From NCBI GenBank assembly GCA_024138015.1, contig JAMXBB010000011.1, positions 72,172,522 to 72,236,521 of the forward strand: a DNA stretch of 64,000 nucleotides. The letters run 5' to 3'. Source of the DNA: Lumnitzera littorea (taxonomy: Eukaryota; Streptophyta; Magnoliopsida; Myrtales; Combretaceae). The translations under genes and the position numbers were made by a program. This document shows, piece by piece, positions 47,966 through 59,016 of the stretch. How positions within the stretch are numbered: position 1 is the first letter of the stretch; every line of letters begins with the position of its first letter. The notes beneath the pieces are model-generated. The model searched no databases. It was not told the DNA's origin and worked only from the letters and a program-made list of their open reading frames with translations.

Positions 47966-48426
47966 CTAACTAGCGGATATGTAGACACCTTCAGAGCAGT
48001 AATATAAAATATAATTTTTTTTCCTTTTTAGAAAATTCGTAATAAAAATATCGTAAAAACTTTATTTTATTTATATTTTTTTATATCTATATATATCTTA
48101 GTATTTTTAGAAAAATTATAAAAAAATAAAATCTTATTAATTTTTTATTTTTATCTGGTGACTTAGTCTTAATAGGTTAACCCTTAAACTTAATTTTTTT
48201 TTGTTTAATTTTATAAAAAAAATATTTTTAAAATATGTACAGATTAATAGCTAAATTAGGGTTTTCCCACTTGAAAATCCTAATTTTATTTTTTATCAGT
48301 TTAATTGCTTGGCAACTTCAACTTAAATTTTTTTTTCCTTAATTGAATGTCAAGTAATTTATATTAAGCGGATCGAGGTTAATATATGTTAAATTAAAGA
48401 AAATCAAAATAGGGGTTGACAATACT

Positions 48427-48845
48427 TAAATGAAGTACATCTTACAAAACATAAGGATCATTGTAAATGTGAACATCATTTATTGATAACAACAATTACA
48501 TTGTTAGATCAACATACATTGCTTGAAATATAACTTAAGATTATCTACATTCCATGTTCTAAGAATTGGTTTCCATCAAGTCTTTCTAATTTGTTTGCTC
48601 CATGTTTGACCACTTTACAAAATTTGACCTTTCCCATATCCTTCTCTCGACCCCAAGGCTTTGAGCTTTTGGTATACTAGGTCCCCAAGCTAAACTACCT
48701 TGTGCTTAACTTTCTTATCCTATATCAAGCAATCCTGATGTTGATAAGTAGCCACTCGTGGTTTCACCAGATCACAAGTTTCCTCTATTAATATGAATTC
48801 TAGAGCATGCAACGGACTCAAATCGTAATGGGTTTTCAAAGTTCA
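48427..48845 (-). pseudogene. Ty3/gypsy (Tat-like) integrase C-terminus, element X
   Basis: Translated on -: PRVATYQHQDCLI, DKKVKHKVV, LGDLVYQKLKALGSREGYGK, then KPILRTWNVDNLKLYF. These match the C-terminal integrase segment of plant gypsy elements (ARVAAYQQR..YN..VK..F..GDLVLRK ... PIPRTWN..NL..YY). Stops and shifts occur, so it is dead. It lies immediately beside solo LTR E3, which entered between this pol end and the antisense ORF at 38-40 kb. Confidence 0.7.
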
Positions 48846-49752
48846 AGTGGAAATGAGGAATAGGAAGTGAAATGGGGGTATAAATGTGAACATGTATGAA
48901 TATTATCCACCAAGACACAAACACAATCGGATTTGAGCTTGAAATAAGGTTTGATATGACTCACGAACACTAATTCAACACTTGAGTTTCAAATGAAGGT
49001 TAGATACGGCTCACTGACTTGTTCAAATGAGGGGTTCACCACAATCTCAAGAAGAAGATTGATAAGAACATAAGGAAGATTAAAGTGGAATTGCACACTT
49101 AATAAGCACTCAAAAGGAGACAAGCTGGAAGTAAGCTCATGAGAGAAGTTTCTCTATGAAATATTATTAATAGTTGATGATAATCTCTTCTGCTAATTAC
49201 AAAAGTTACGATTTATAGTATATCTTAAAACTCTAGTAGTAAAAATGTAAATAGAGTATAAGGCCTTAAACCCTTAAGTAGGCCTCCAACTAAAGTTAAG
49301 GAAAATATTTACAAGTGTACAAAATTGTGTGCTTAATAGTAAGGTTAGCATGTGGGTCATTCGAGCTGTCTTGAAATGAGTACGATCTGAACTGGATATG
49401 GTCAGCAGTTGAATGTCGTAGTTTGGGTAGGAGTCCTTAAGATCCTACAATGCTTAGCTAAGCTAACTGTGAGGTCTGCCCATAGTTATCAAGCTTTAGG
49501 ATTAGTCAGCACTAGGTTCATAGTATCATGCCAAGCTTTAGGCTATTGAGTCTCTCAACTTCTCAACAAATGACAAATCTAATGCCAAGTTGTTTCCTTT
49601 CTCCTTCTCGGTCTTTTAGTACAGTTTGGCTTCAGATAAGGCAGGTCAGCCTCGGTTAGGGATAAGTTAGCTTCTATTTGGAACGAGTCGGCCTTAGCTT
49701 AGAACAGGTCGGCCTCAGCCTAGAAATAGTCATAGGTTAATTCTTATTAGTT
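48846..49752. other. Junction region between X and X'
   Basis: Non-coding sequence between two oppositely oriented pol remnants. CTATAAATCG on - near 49211-49220 could be an LTR TATA box. No boundaries were found. A decayed LTR or the inversion junction may lie here. Confidence 0.35.
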
Positions 49753-49920
49753 ATACTCCATAGCCTTAAGAATAGAGTGGTTTGCGTTATAGGGAAGTAA
49801 GGTAACAAATACTCCATAGCCTTAAGAATAGAGTGGTTTGCGTTATAGGGAAGTAAGGTAACAAACTCTCTACAGTCTTATTTATAGGGAAGTAAGGTAA
49901 CAAACTCTCTACAGTCTTAT
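49753..49920. repeat. Recent tandem duplications (56 bp x2, 39 bp x2)
   Basis: 49753-49808 is repeated at 49809-49864 with no mismatch seen; an overlapping 39-bp unit at 49843-49881 is repeated at 49882-49920. Perfect identity implies young events. Confidence 0.9.
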
Positions 49921-50263
49921 GAAGAGACCATACTACTTAGAGGACTTCAATAGGCAAAACACCTTTTTAGTTAGCCTTTAATTTTAGAAGCTATCCTTCT
50001 TATTAAGCTTGAGTTCTCGAATGGTCGAGCTCAATCCCTAGATATTTTAGCCAAGCAAATCGATCTTTAAGCTACTTTAACACTATTGAGGAAACTTGCA
50101 TCTGATGAAAGCAAGTATAGCAACTTATTAGCATAAGACTACTTGATATATGGTAAGAAAGTTAAGCATAAGGTATTATAGACTATAAGCCTAGTATGCT
50201 GAAAGCTTGAAGCCTTAGAGTTGAGAGAAGGACAAGGGAAATTAGCACTAAATTAGGAGGATT

Positions 50264-53200
50264 TGTGATATCCCATAAATTAGTAATCAAGATATAAACA
50301 TCTAAGTATTATGAAAAAGTCTTGTTCTTGTATGATTAAGGTTAATAGTTGATTTAGGGTATTTGAGAAAGTAAATCGAGTAGGCTAGAAACTTACGAGA
50401 AACATGATAATCTTAATCGAGGAATTCCCATAAGATTAAAAGTAAAAAAATTAATAAGATATTAAAAATACAACCAAAATAGTGAAGATTTACTTTATAT
50501 GAGATTCCAGAGTAGCATTTAGGGTCATCGTAACTAAATTTAGGGCTTTTGAGAAAACATATTCGATTGAGCCCAAAATTTATGACCCAAAATCTTAATT
50601 TTAGTCTTAGAAGTATGATTATTCAATAGAGTATAAAAATAATCGAATCTCCTAAAACCAAGCTTAGAATGTAATAAGGACTTAGAGATTAGTTAGTTAG
50701 GCTATAAAAAGAAATAATATAGTATAATATAGTATCATAAATTAGCCCGAAATTACATAATTATATATGATATGTGATAAACTAATAAAAATAAGTAAGA
50801 AATATACCTTAAAAATAAAAGATATGCTAGAAACATAATTATATGAGTACAATTACACATTAAACATGTTACATATGTAGGATATATATAAGTATATTAA
50901 CAAATTTACAAAATAATAGCATAATATACATAAAATACTAATAATTAAATAAAAAATCTACCAAACCTATCCAAATTGCATGAAAATTTTAGAAAAGTGG
51001 CATGACATCCTCATATTAAGCTAGCACGATGAGTCTAAAGTGAAATTTACAAGAAATGGACACCTCTTACTTGGAAAATGGTGAAAAAAATTGAGGAATT
51101 TAAAAAAAAAATTTGAAGAAAAATCCCAAACAACCCACACTATATATATGGCACTCTAGAAATCATTTTACACCTTTAGATTTAAGAACACTCAAAGGAA
51201 AAATTAAAAAAAAAATCTTAGAAAAATAGAAAAAATAGAGTAAGGACCGAACCTAAGTAGTTCCTCAACCTCCACTTGACCTGCTATTGTGCCCTTCCAC
51301 CACCATGTAAAAACACCAGCGCATAAGCCTTTCAACTACCCCTTACCAATCGATGGCCATTAGAGCACCGACGAACAGGTCGATCAAATTTCTACCATGT
51401 TTTTGCCTAATTTTCTAAAAATATTAAATTAGGTTAGAAAATTATGAAAAAATAATTGTATCTTGGTTATTAAAGATATATGTTCATGCGGTAATTTTAC
51501 TTTTGTAAAATTAAGATTATTTTATGCACTTGTTTAAGAAAGCAACTATTCATCTAAATTTTGACTTTTAAAATAAATATACCAAATGACGTATTTTCTA
51601 GCTTTTTTTTTTTGTAGAATACATATGATATTTATTTAATTTCTATGTATCCATATTTTTAATTTAGTTATTTTTTATATTTAATGTAATTTTTTGCCCT
51701 AAAAATAACTAAAAATAAGATAAAATGATAAAATAAATAGGTTTTTATGAAATGAATTGATGGAAATGATAGATACTGACTTTTAGTGAATTTTAGTGAT
51801 GTTAGGATATATTGAAAATAATTTGGTATGAAAAGGATAATATTTGGTTAATTAAATGCAATTTAGCGATAAAATTGTAATTTTAAGCATATAGGCAATA
51901 CACCGATAGCATGAAACTAAGTAATAATTGAATTCCTCGTATTTTTAGGAGTTTACAAATTTTTTTGGGAAATTATTTGGTGATCCGAGCTATTTATTAC
52001 GAATTTACTTATTAAAATAGTTTAAATTACAAACCGGAGTACGCTTTTAGTGATAATAAGCTAAAATGTGATGAATATAAAGAAAAAACCCATACATATC
52101 CATGTTGATCAAGTTTAATTAGAATGAAATTTTGCTATATTTGGTACTAATATACAACATGGGTTAGGGTATACGAGTGTTAGGATTAGAAATTATAGGT
52201 GTTATTAAGCTATTTTAGAAAATTTTTGTAAAATATAGCTTATTTATGTTATATGAATAAAATATGATAATACTTATTATAGAAGCGAATAAGTATAGTA
52301 GAAACTAGAAATACCCTTTAGTATTTATCTTTCAAAATAAAACTCGTAATGTGTATCATTAGGTATGTATAAACCCAATGATATTACTTTTATTAAAATT
52401 AGACAATCCTAGATAATATAACCTATATCTTTATAATATTATAAGAATTTCTAAACTACAATAATCTTGTCATATTTGAAATGTAATTTGACTGATTAAA
52501 AGCACGTTTTGATATAATTAAAATGATATCATATAAGTAGTAGCAAAACTACGTTTATTAGATAATGTTAAGTAAATTGCTATAACTTATATGATAAAAT
52601 AAAATACTTAAAGTATATATGTGTACATATTAATGTGCATGTATATATATTATATGCAACTTTACTGAATAAATGTATAAACAATATCTCAATCAAATAT
52701 TATATAAAATCATGATATTTTCATAAATCTTACGAAAATTGAGTATGAGCTTTGGTATATATAGGACTTCCAAGTGGGTGAAGCTTTGATGACCTAGATT
52801 TATTGGAGTAAGTTTTAGTACAAGTAAGTGGAATCAATGCTTTACAGCATTTTAGGATATTATTTTAGAATATTTAAAGATTTTAGTATGCATTTACTTG
52901 TGATTATAGTTAGCTGTTTATGTGTATGTAGCACTTGTGTTTGAGATTTGATTTGCTGTGATGGGAACTGAGCTCCATGTTATGGTTGTTATGTGAATAT
53001 TATGCTTGAATTGTTTGAACTTGATTGATCACTCTAAAAATGAACTAACTTAAACTTAGTTTAACATTTAACCTGATATGCATTGAAACTTACTAAGGGT
53101 AATGATTAGAATTCTCAAGCCAAACACAGACTCCCTTCGATGAGGATAACTGAAATGATTCTTTTCCTATCTTTGGTCGAACAAAGTGACAAGAGAGAAG

Positions 53201-53959
53201 GTTACGGCAAGGTTGGGCTTCATGGTTCGAAGGTAGTCACGGGAAGAGGGTGTTCTCTATTATACAAGCCCCAATTTGATTTCTATTTGCAAATGCGCGA
53301 CGTCAAGCTCCTCAACTTAAGTTAGAGTGGGTGCAATTTATTTGATCTCATGATCAATTGGATAACATCATGCAATGGCATTTGTTTGTACACATCCTGC
53401 AATGGCATTTGTTTGTACACATCCTGCATCTAACTATCTTGGTTAAAAACCCTACTTATGATGTATTGAATACATATTTCTATCTCTGCTTCACTTACTA
53501 AGCAAGTTGTTACTCATTCTCCTATAGTTTGTTTTAAAAGCTTCGAATAGATTACAAGTACTTGCCCAAAACTAGAGCACTAGTAAACTGAGAAGAAAAG
53601 TGAGGTGTAACAAGGAATGGTTGGTTATAATCCTTAATATTGACTTTCTTAACTTTTAGGGAAAAATACATAGGACTCCTTAAGGGGCTTGATAGTTTTC
53701 AATATTCTAGTTTGTATATAAATTAATAGGCCTTTATGGGATTTACTACCACTCTTTTGCAAAGTCGAATTATAAGTTTATTTTTAAAGATTATTTCATA
53801 AGTTTATATTAAGTAGGTATCGAATTGAATGCTTTAAAAGAGTAGAGTCGAGTACACCTGGTGTGAACTAAGTTTAAGATAATAGTTGTAAGGTCAGTTT
53901 TTATCCTAGGATGGCTTATATGGTGGGATTGTTACGACTCCATTTTTTGGGGCGTGATA
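50264..53959 (+). mobile_element. Solo LTR H (family 1 relative) in X' integrase
   Basis: Starts TGTGATATCCCATAAATT and ends TTTGGGGCGTGATA, flanked by GGATT at 50259-50263 and 53960-53964; 3696 bp. It shares with A-D the blocks near 53040-53340 ('gatcactct', 'cccttcgatgagg', 'tggttcgaaggtagtc'), the CTTACTAAGC ... CCTATAG motif near 53490-53530 and the terminal GGGGCGTGA. It is a distinct, longer subfamily. Confidence 0.9.
53371..53424. repeat. Perfect 27-bp tandem duplication inside LTR H
   Basis: 53371-53397 is repeated at 53398-53424 without mismatch. B and C have a single copy of the related 'gatggcatttg' word. Confidence 0.9.
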
Positions 53960-54249
53960 GGATTTGTTTTAAATTCTTGAGGTAGTCCATTAAGTAGTGT
54001 GCAAATTAGGTCTTAATAGACAACCCATTCCTAAAACATGGAATATGGATAATCTCAAGCTATATTATGAGTGATGTATGTTGATATAACAAATGTGCAT
54101 ACAATGCTCCTTATGTTCTATAAGATATACTTTATTCAAGCATGATGCAATGGAATAGTCCCAACCAAATTAAAGGTTGATAAATTTTTAAATTTTCTAA
54201 ATCATAGCCTCTCCAATGTGAATGGAAGCAGAGTTTCAACTTCTATTCA

Positions 54250-57050
54250 TGTTAACTGACTCTAATTTATGCTGGTCCTAACCACATTACTTAACAAATT
54301 TTCTAATTTTCTTAAGTCTTAACCTGATCTTAGGTAGATGGACTTTCGACCTCCTACTTCTTATATAGGAGAATGGAGTAAAACCTCTTCGGGTTTGATT
54401 AGTCAATAGCCCCAACCTAATCAAACTTAGATGCCTCATAGAATAAACCCAGGTTTGAATGTCCAAGGAGCTCTTAAAGGAAATATCTTCATCTAATTTA
54501 AGAGAAAACTAGCCAGACCTAAGCATTGGCTAACCGATTTCCAACAATCCAAATAAATAAGATTGTAACAAGACATTATGATAATAGCAAAAGTAGTAAC
54601 GAGCACCCATATTTTTAAGTGAATAAAAAATTCAACTCCTTTCCAACTTGAAAATGAAGTCATGAGAAAAAAAAAAAAATAGAAATATGTGTGAATAGAA
54701 GCTAGAATCAAGAATTGGTTGGGGGTCAACAATAACTCCTTAATTGTCTTCAACTTAGGTAGTTGGAATGGGCACTAAAGGAGACCTGCATAGAGGATTG
54801 GGGATTGGAGGTGGTTCGGTGTTAGGTGATAGAGGGATTTCCTTATGTTGTTTGTCCTACTCTTCATCTTTTGCAGACTTTTGGGAATCTTCATCCTCAT
54901 CATCTCCTTCTTTGGGTCATTTGCAAAAGTCAAAGTAGCTTAAGTGATAGTTAAGGTGCTTCTTTAGTACTTCCTTACTTGCTATACTAACACCTTGCAT
55001 CAATTTATTCTTCAACATGTCTTCCTACTCCTTACTATTCATAATCTCATCAAAGACCTCTTCCTTACTCAGATTGGAGTAGGCATCACTCTCCAGTTTA
55101 GGAATCCGTGCCTTTTGTTGATCAAATGTTTTCTTCAATTGGTAGATTTCTTCTTAGTATCATTTCTCCTTTCTAGCAAATGAAGTATAGGACTACTCTA
55201 GCGTTTGAACCTTTTCTTCAGCCTTTTAATGTGGAGCTTAAGCTCTTTGACCTTAGCACTAAGGTCCTCATTGCATTTCTCATTCTTTAAGAGTTGTACA
55301 ATCAAATCCTTGTTAGCATTTACCGCAATATTAACATACTCATTTAAAGCTTAGACCTTAGCCTTAGCCTTTTTCTTAGCTTGCTCTAAGTCAGCAATTT
55401 TTTAACTAGCTTCTTATCGTACATTAAGAAGCTTATAGTAACCTTCATACAATCTTTAAAGATAAAAGTTTCTTGCTTGAGATTGAGCTCTTTCACTTTC
55501 TCCTTTTCAACATCCTAAGCATTAAGCACTTCCATGACTTATGAGTTGAATAAAGTGAAGGCAATTCAATTCAATGGAGGAAGAAGCTTCTATTTTAAAT
55601 AAAGCTAAAGAGGGAGATCGGAATTTACATAATAAATCTTAGTAGTAATAAGTTATTCTAGATTAAAGGACCTCTTCATGTCCTTCTCTAAAAGTGGCAT
55701 GTTAGATGGTAAGATAACACCTTTTATCAATGCTAAAGCAAGTTCTAACATTGCTGAGTTTAACATCATTAGCACAAATATTCCACACACAATGGAACTC
55801 ATAACCAGCTTGCTAGGGATTTTGAACAACCGCCCTTAGGGTAAAAGGCTCGATGTTATTTGTCCTATAAAGCTCAATTAAAAGGGGACCTCTTTTATGT
55901 GCAACTAGATCGATAGCCTCTAATGTTTGAAACTCCTTTAGATCAACAATATTATCTACCTAAACTAGTGGAGGATCTTTTTTAGGTGTTTCATCATGAG
56001 AACACTTCTTAAGTTGGCTACCCTCTTCACCTTCAATTGCTCATTTCCACTACTTCTTTGTATTGGCATCTACGTTAGAGTAAGGTGTCTATTTTTCGAT
56101 AGTGTATTTAAATGGAATTTGTTTTAATTTAGGCTTCGAAGGGGGAGCCTTTTTGCCTCTACTAGCCATCTTTCTGAACTTGTTTTGTGCACTTGTTTTA
56201 GCATTCTAAAGCTGGATATCCATAAAATGCACAAATGGTTAATCAAGAGGTTAGACAAAGATAATTATAGAAGACCACACTAAGCATAGGCAAGAAAGGG
56301 GATCTGTTCCCCTTGCAACACTAGATAAAATAGCTTCCCCCATGACAAGCTCACCTCGGCATGGTGAAAAGTGATAGTTAATACCTTCTTCTTCATTTCC
56401 TTCATTGTTAGAGACAATTTTCTTCACTTTTGTGGTATGGATTAATAATCACCTTGGTGTCCCAATAGAATGGCCTCCCATTATATTTCCTCTTTATCTT
56501 CTTAGCTACCTTCACATCATAAGGCTCTAACTTCTTGATGTCCAAAGTCCTGATTAGACTAGTTTAGGTCGACCAAAGGTCAAACTTGTTCTCTAAGCTA
56601 ATTGAAAACCACTTCTTCTTTCAATTATGGATGAAAAACTCCAAACCAACTAATATCTTCCTTTTAGGCTGGCTCATCTAGTAGTTACAACCATCACCTG
56701 AGCACTTGATGGCAAAGAAATTGTAAAGAGTTGAGCTATTGCTCTTATAATAAGTGATTTACGTATAGCCTTGAATGCAACATAAGACGACATGAATTTG
56801 GAGAAAATTGACTAATTATCACCTAATGGGAAGTGAACAAAGATTTTTAAAAAATTCAAAAATAGTATGTGGAGCTTGAAATCAAAGTACTTTATATAAA
56901 GGTCAAACTGCCTTTCACCCATTAAGGCCATCCATTCATATCCTTGAGGCATTTTAATCTTCCAACAGTATGGAATGCATTTGATGTAATCGAATACCTT
57001 ATCAAATTCCTTGCTTATGATATTACTCTAAGCTCCATTAAGTGTTAAGT
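54250..57050 (-). pseudogene. Antisense additional ORF of X' with PF04195-like domain
   Basis: Read on - from ~57050. FDFKLHILFLNFLK...FPLGDN and FSKFMSSYVAFKAI resemble the 'putative gypsy type transposon' domain (PL.PF....L...G..P.QL.PN.....F). Next comes MASRGKKAPPSKPKLKQIPF (ATG 56167-56169), a hydrophobic middle, then a coiled-coil-like Lys/Glu section (MEVLN..DVEKEKVKELNLK) and the Pro-rich end NTEPPPIPNPL. It is broken by many stops. It is convergent with, and lies ~180 bp after, the X' pol stop. Extra ORFs of this kind, some antisense downstream of pol, are known in the Tat lineage (e.g. Grande). Function unknown. Confidence 0.6.
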
Positions 57051-57295
57051 CTTACTTTATGAAATTGCATAAGTGTACCATTGGTTTGTTTCCTTGTCCA
57101 TCATCAGGGTATACATCCCATAGGATTCTATCAACTATTCTCAGATTGTTGATAAAATTAGTTATGCTCTCAATGTCTGATTCTGCTATGCCATGGGATT
57201 GTCAAAGAGGAATTATTATCATTGTTGCTTGGTTTTGTTTTGTTTTTTTCTTTTTTCTTTTTGGGTTTAAGGAAGAAGGCGCACATAGGACTAAA

Positions 57296-57634
57296 GGTGT
57301 ACAAATGAGTTAAATGAGCAATCTGACTTAGCCTAGTTTAAACCGTGGGTTAAATAGGTCGAGTTTGTTTAGCTTACTTTTTAAACGAGATAAAAAACTT
57401 CGATCCTAATTGATCCTAACTCGTTCAAAAAGTAGCTTAAACTGGCTAGCTCGTGGGCCAAAGATGTAAATGTACTAAATAGACCAAACTAAATAAGCCC
57501 ACTTTAGCCCGTAGGTTAAATTAGCTAAGTTCATTGGCTTATTTTTTAAATGAGTCAAAAATATTAACCAAGCTCATTTAAAAAGCAAGTTAAATGGGGC
57601 GACCCACGAGCTAAAACTCATTTGCATACCTCTA
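57296..57634. mobile_element. hAT-like MITE
   Basis: Ends AGGTGTACAAATGAGTT and, inverted, AGGTATGCAAATGAGTTTT form TIRs. 340 bp, no ORF, rich in 'gagttaaatgagc / cgacccacgagct' words typical of plant hAT MITEs. The target duplication was not cleanly read. Confidence 0.65.
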
Positions 57635-57639
57635 CATAG

Positions 57640-58985
57640 AAACTAATTCTCTTTGCATGTTATGCTTCACTTAGTGTAGAGAAGCATCTGGTGCCACTTC
57701 TTCAACACCTATATGAGAAGTTGAAAATGTAATTCAATAACTTCAAAATGTTGAAAAGTTGTGATTTTGGCAAGAGAGGTTAAAGGAAAGCTTAATTTTT
57801 GGGGGTAGAGTCGAAAAGTTACAAAAGAGTAAGGAAGAAGAGTAGAAAAGATTGAAAAAGTGTGTGAAAGTTTAGGTCTTGAGTATTCATAAGTGGGTTA
57901 GTGCATCAATTTAGAAATTATGGCGAATGGGAGTAGGTTTGATGCTCGATAATTTGATCTCACCACATGCCCCATCTTTACAATGATTGGTAGAGATTTT
58001 TAGACTCCCTCTATCACTTTAACGTCACTCAATCATGTAGGCATGTTACATATATACTGAATTCGAAGTGGTGTATGGTAGTTTAAAGAGAAACTTATCA
58101 AGTAAGCAATACCATTTTGAATCCATGGTTTGGTGGATGAGTCAAGGAAACAAGCCTAAATCGCTCTCAGTCCACAGCTTATGCAGCTCAAAATAAAGCA
58201 TGAAAATCCTAAATAGCTTCAGATTATAGCTTATATACAATTCCATATGGCTTAGTCCACCAATACTCAAAGCATAAGGCATGTCTCACTCGGAAAACAT
58301 TTTTGTTTAACTACTCCATCTATAATAAAACTTGTCTTGATAGTTTAGCTAGAAGCCTTAAGAGCCCTCGAGTGGTTACTCTCCTTGTTAACTCATTACT
58401 AGTGAGAGTTGGGAGATAAATGTTGATAGATAATTTTTGTTAAAGGCCCAAGTCTTAGGTTGACCCCCTTAGAAACTAGGCCGAGTTGTTTTTGCCCAAC
58501 ATAACCTTTTTAGTTAATCTGAACCATGCTTCAGTATGAGCTTCATTAGATAGATCATGTGCCTATCTTTAATAAGAGCTTGAACTAGATTAGAAGAGCT
58601 TGAAATAGATTAGAACAAAGACTACAAGGGGTTAGGCTTTAAGGACCAGGTCAATTAAGCCTAGTCTAAGTGTTCAAATATTGAAATTCTTACAAGGGAT
58701 ATAGACGGTTTAGTAGTTATTGCCCTCAACAATCGTCAACTCCCCCTACTTCCATAAAGTCAGGATGTGGTCTATATAGTTTGACTCCTGCATGGAGATG
58801 GCAAAACCTAGTCTTTTATAAATATAAGACAAGGGCCTATAGTAAACTCTCTTTAACACTCTTCACCTCACTTATATCTACTTCCTTACCCTTCTTTCCG
58901 TTTCTTCCTATCTAACTTAGGTATTGGGATAACTATTCTATGTAGCCTTAGCACACCTCTTACCCCATCAATTTTGAAGATTAAA
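57640..58985 (+). other. 3' flank of X', possible decayed LTR
   Basis: Non-coding. A TATA-like TTTATAAATATAAG at about 58814, followed by a pyrimidine-rich leader to ~58920, looks like the promoter of an LTR on +. TGTTAAAGGCCCAAGTC near 58438 could be its start, but no matching second LTR or target duplication was found. Confidence 0.35.
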
Positions 58986-58990
58986 GATTA

Positions 58991-59016
58991 ATATATATAT
59001 ATATATATATATATAT
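58991..59016. repeat. (AT)n microsatellite
   Basis: Uninterrupted AT dinucleotide run of 26 bases. Confidence 0.95.

Larger units (their letters stand above)
40065..48421 (-). mobile_element. Solo LTR E3 (family 2) carrying nested D and C
   Basis: On - it starts TGTCAACCCCTATTTTG (at 48421) and ends GGTATCTACA (at 40065), flanked by ATACT on both sides. Own length is ~2167 bp: 40065-41780 plus 47971-48421. Homology with E1/E2 covers the whole unit, with the C-rich block at 40570-41300 matching their GT-rich segments on the other strand. E3 has only about one of the ~100-bp tandem units that E1 and E2 carry in several copies. It sits in Tat-like X; the empty site survives in X' near 54130-54148. 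Confidence 0.9.
49970..54074 (+). pseudogene. Ty3/gypsy (Tat-like) integrase C-terminus, element X', split by LTR H
   Basis: On +: MKASIATY then YGKKVKHKVL, KLEALELREGQGKLALN and, after removal of LTR H, EDLF.ILEVV and PIPKTWNMDNLKLYYE ending in TGA at 54072-54074. It matches the plant gypsy integrase C-terminus better than the X copy, though stops remain (e.g. N-stop-ED next to the H insertion). The frame runs through the H target site, confirming that H is a later insertion. Coding similarity upstream of ~49970 is not recognisable. Confidence 0.7.
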
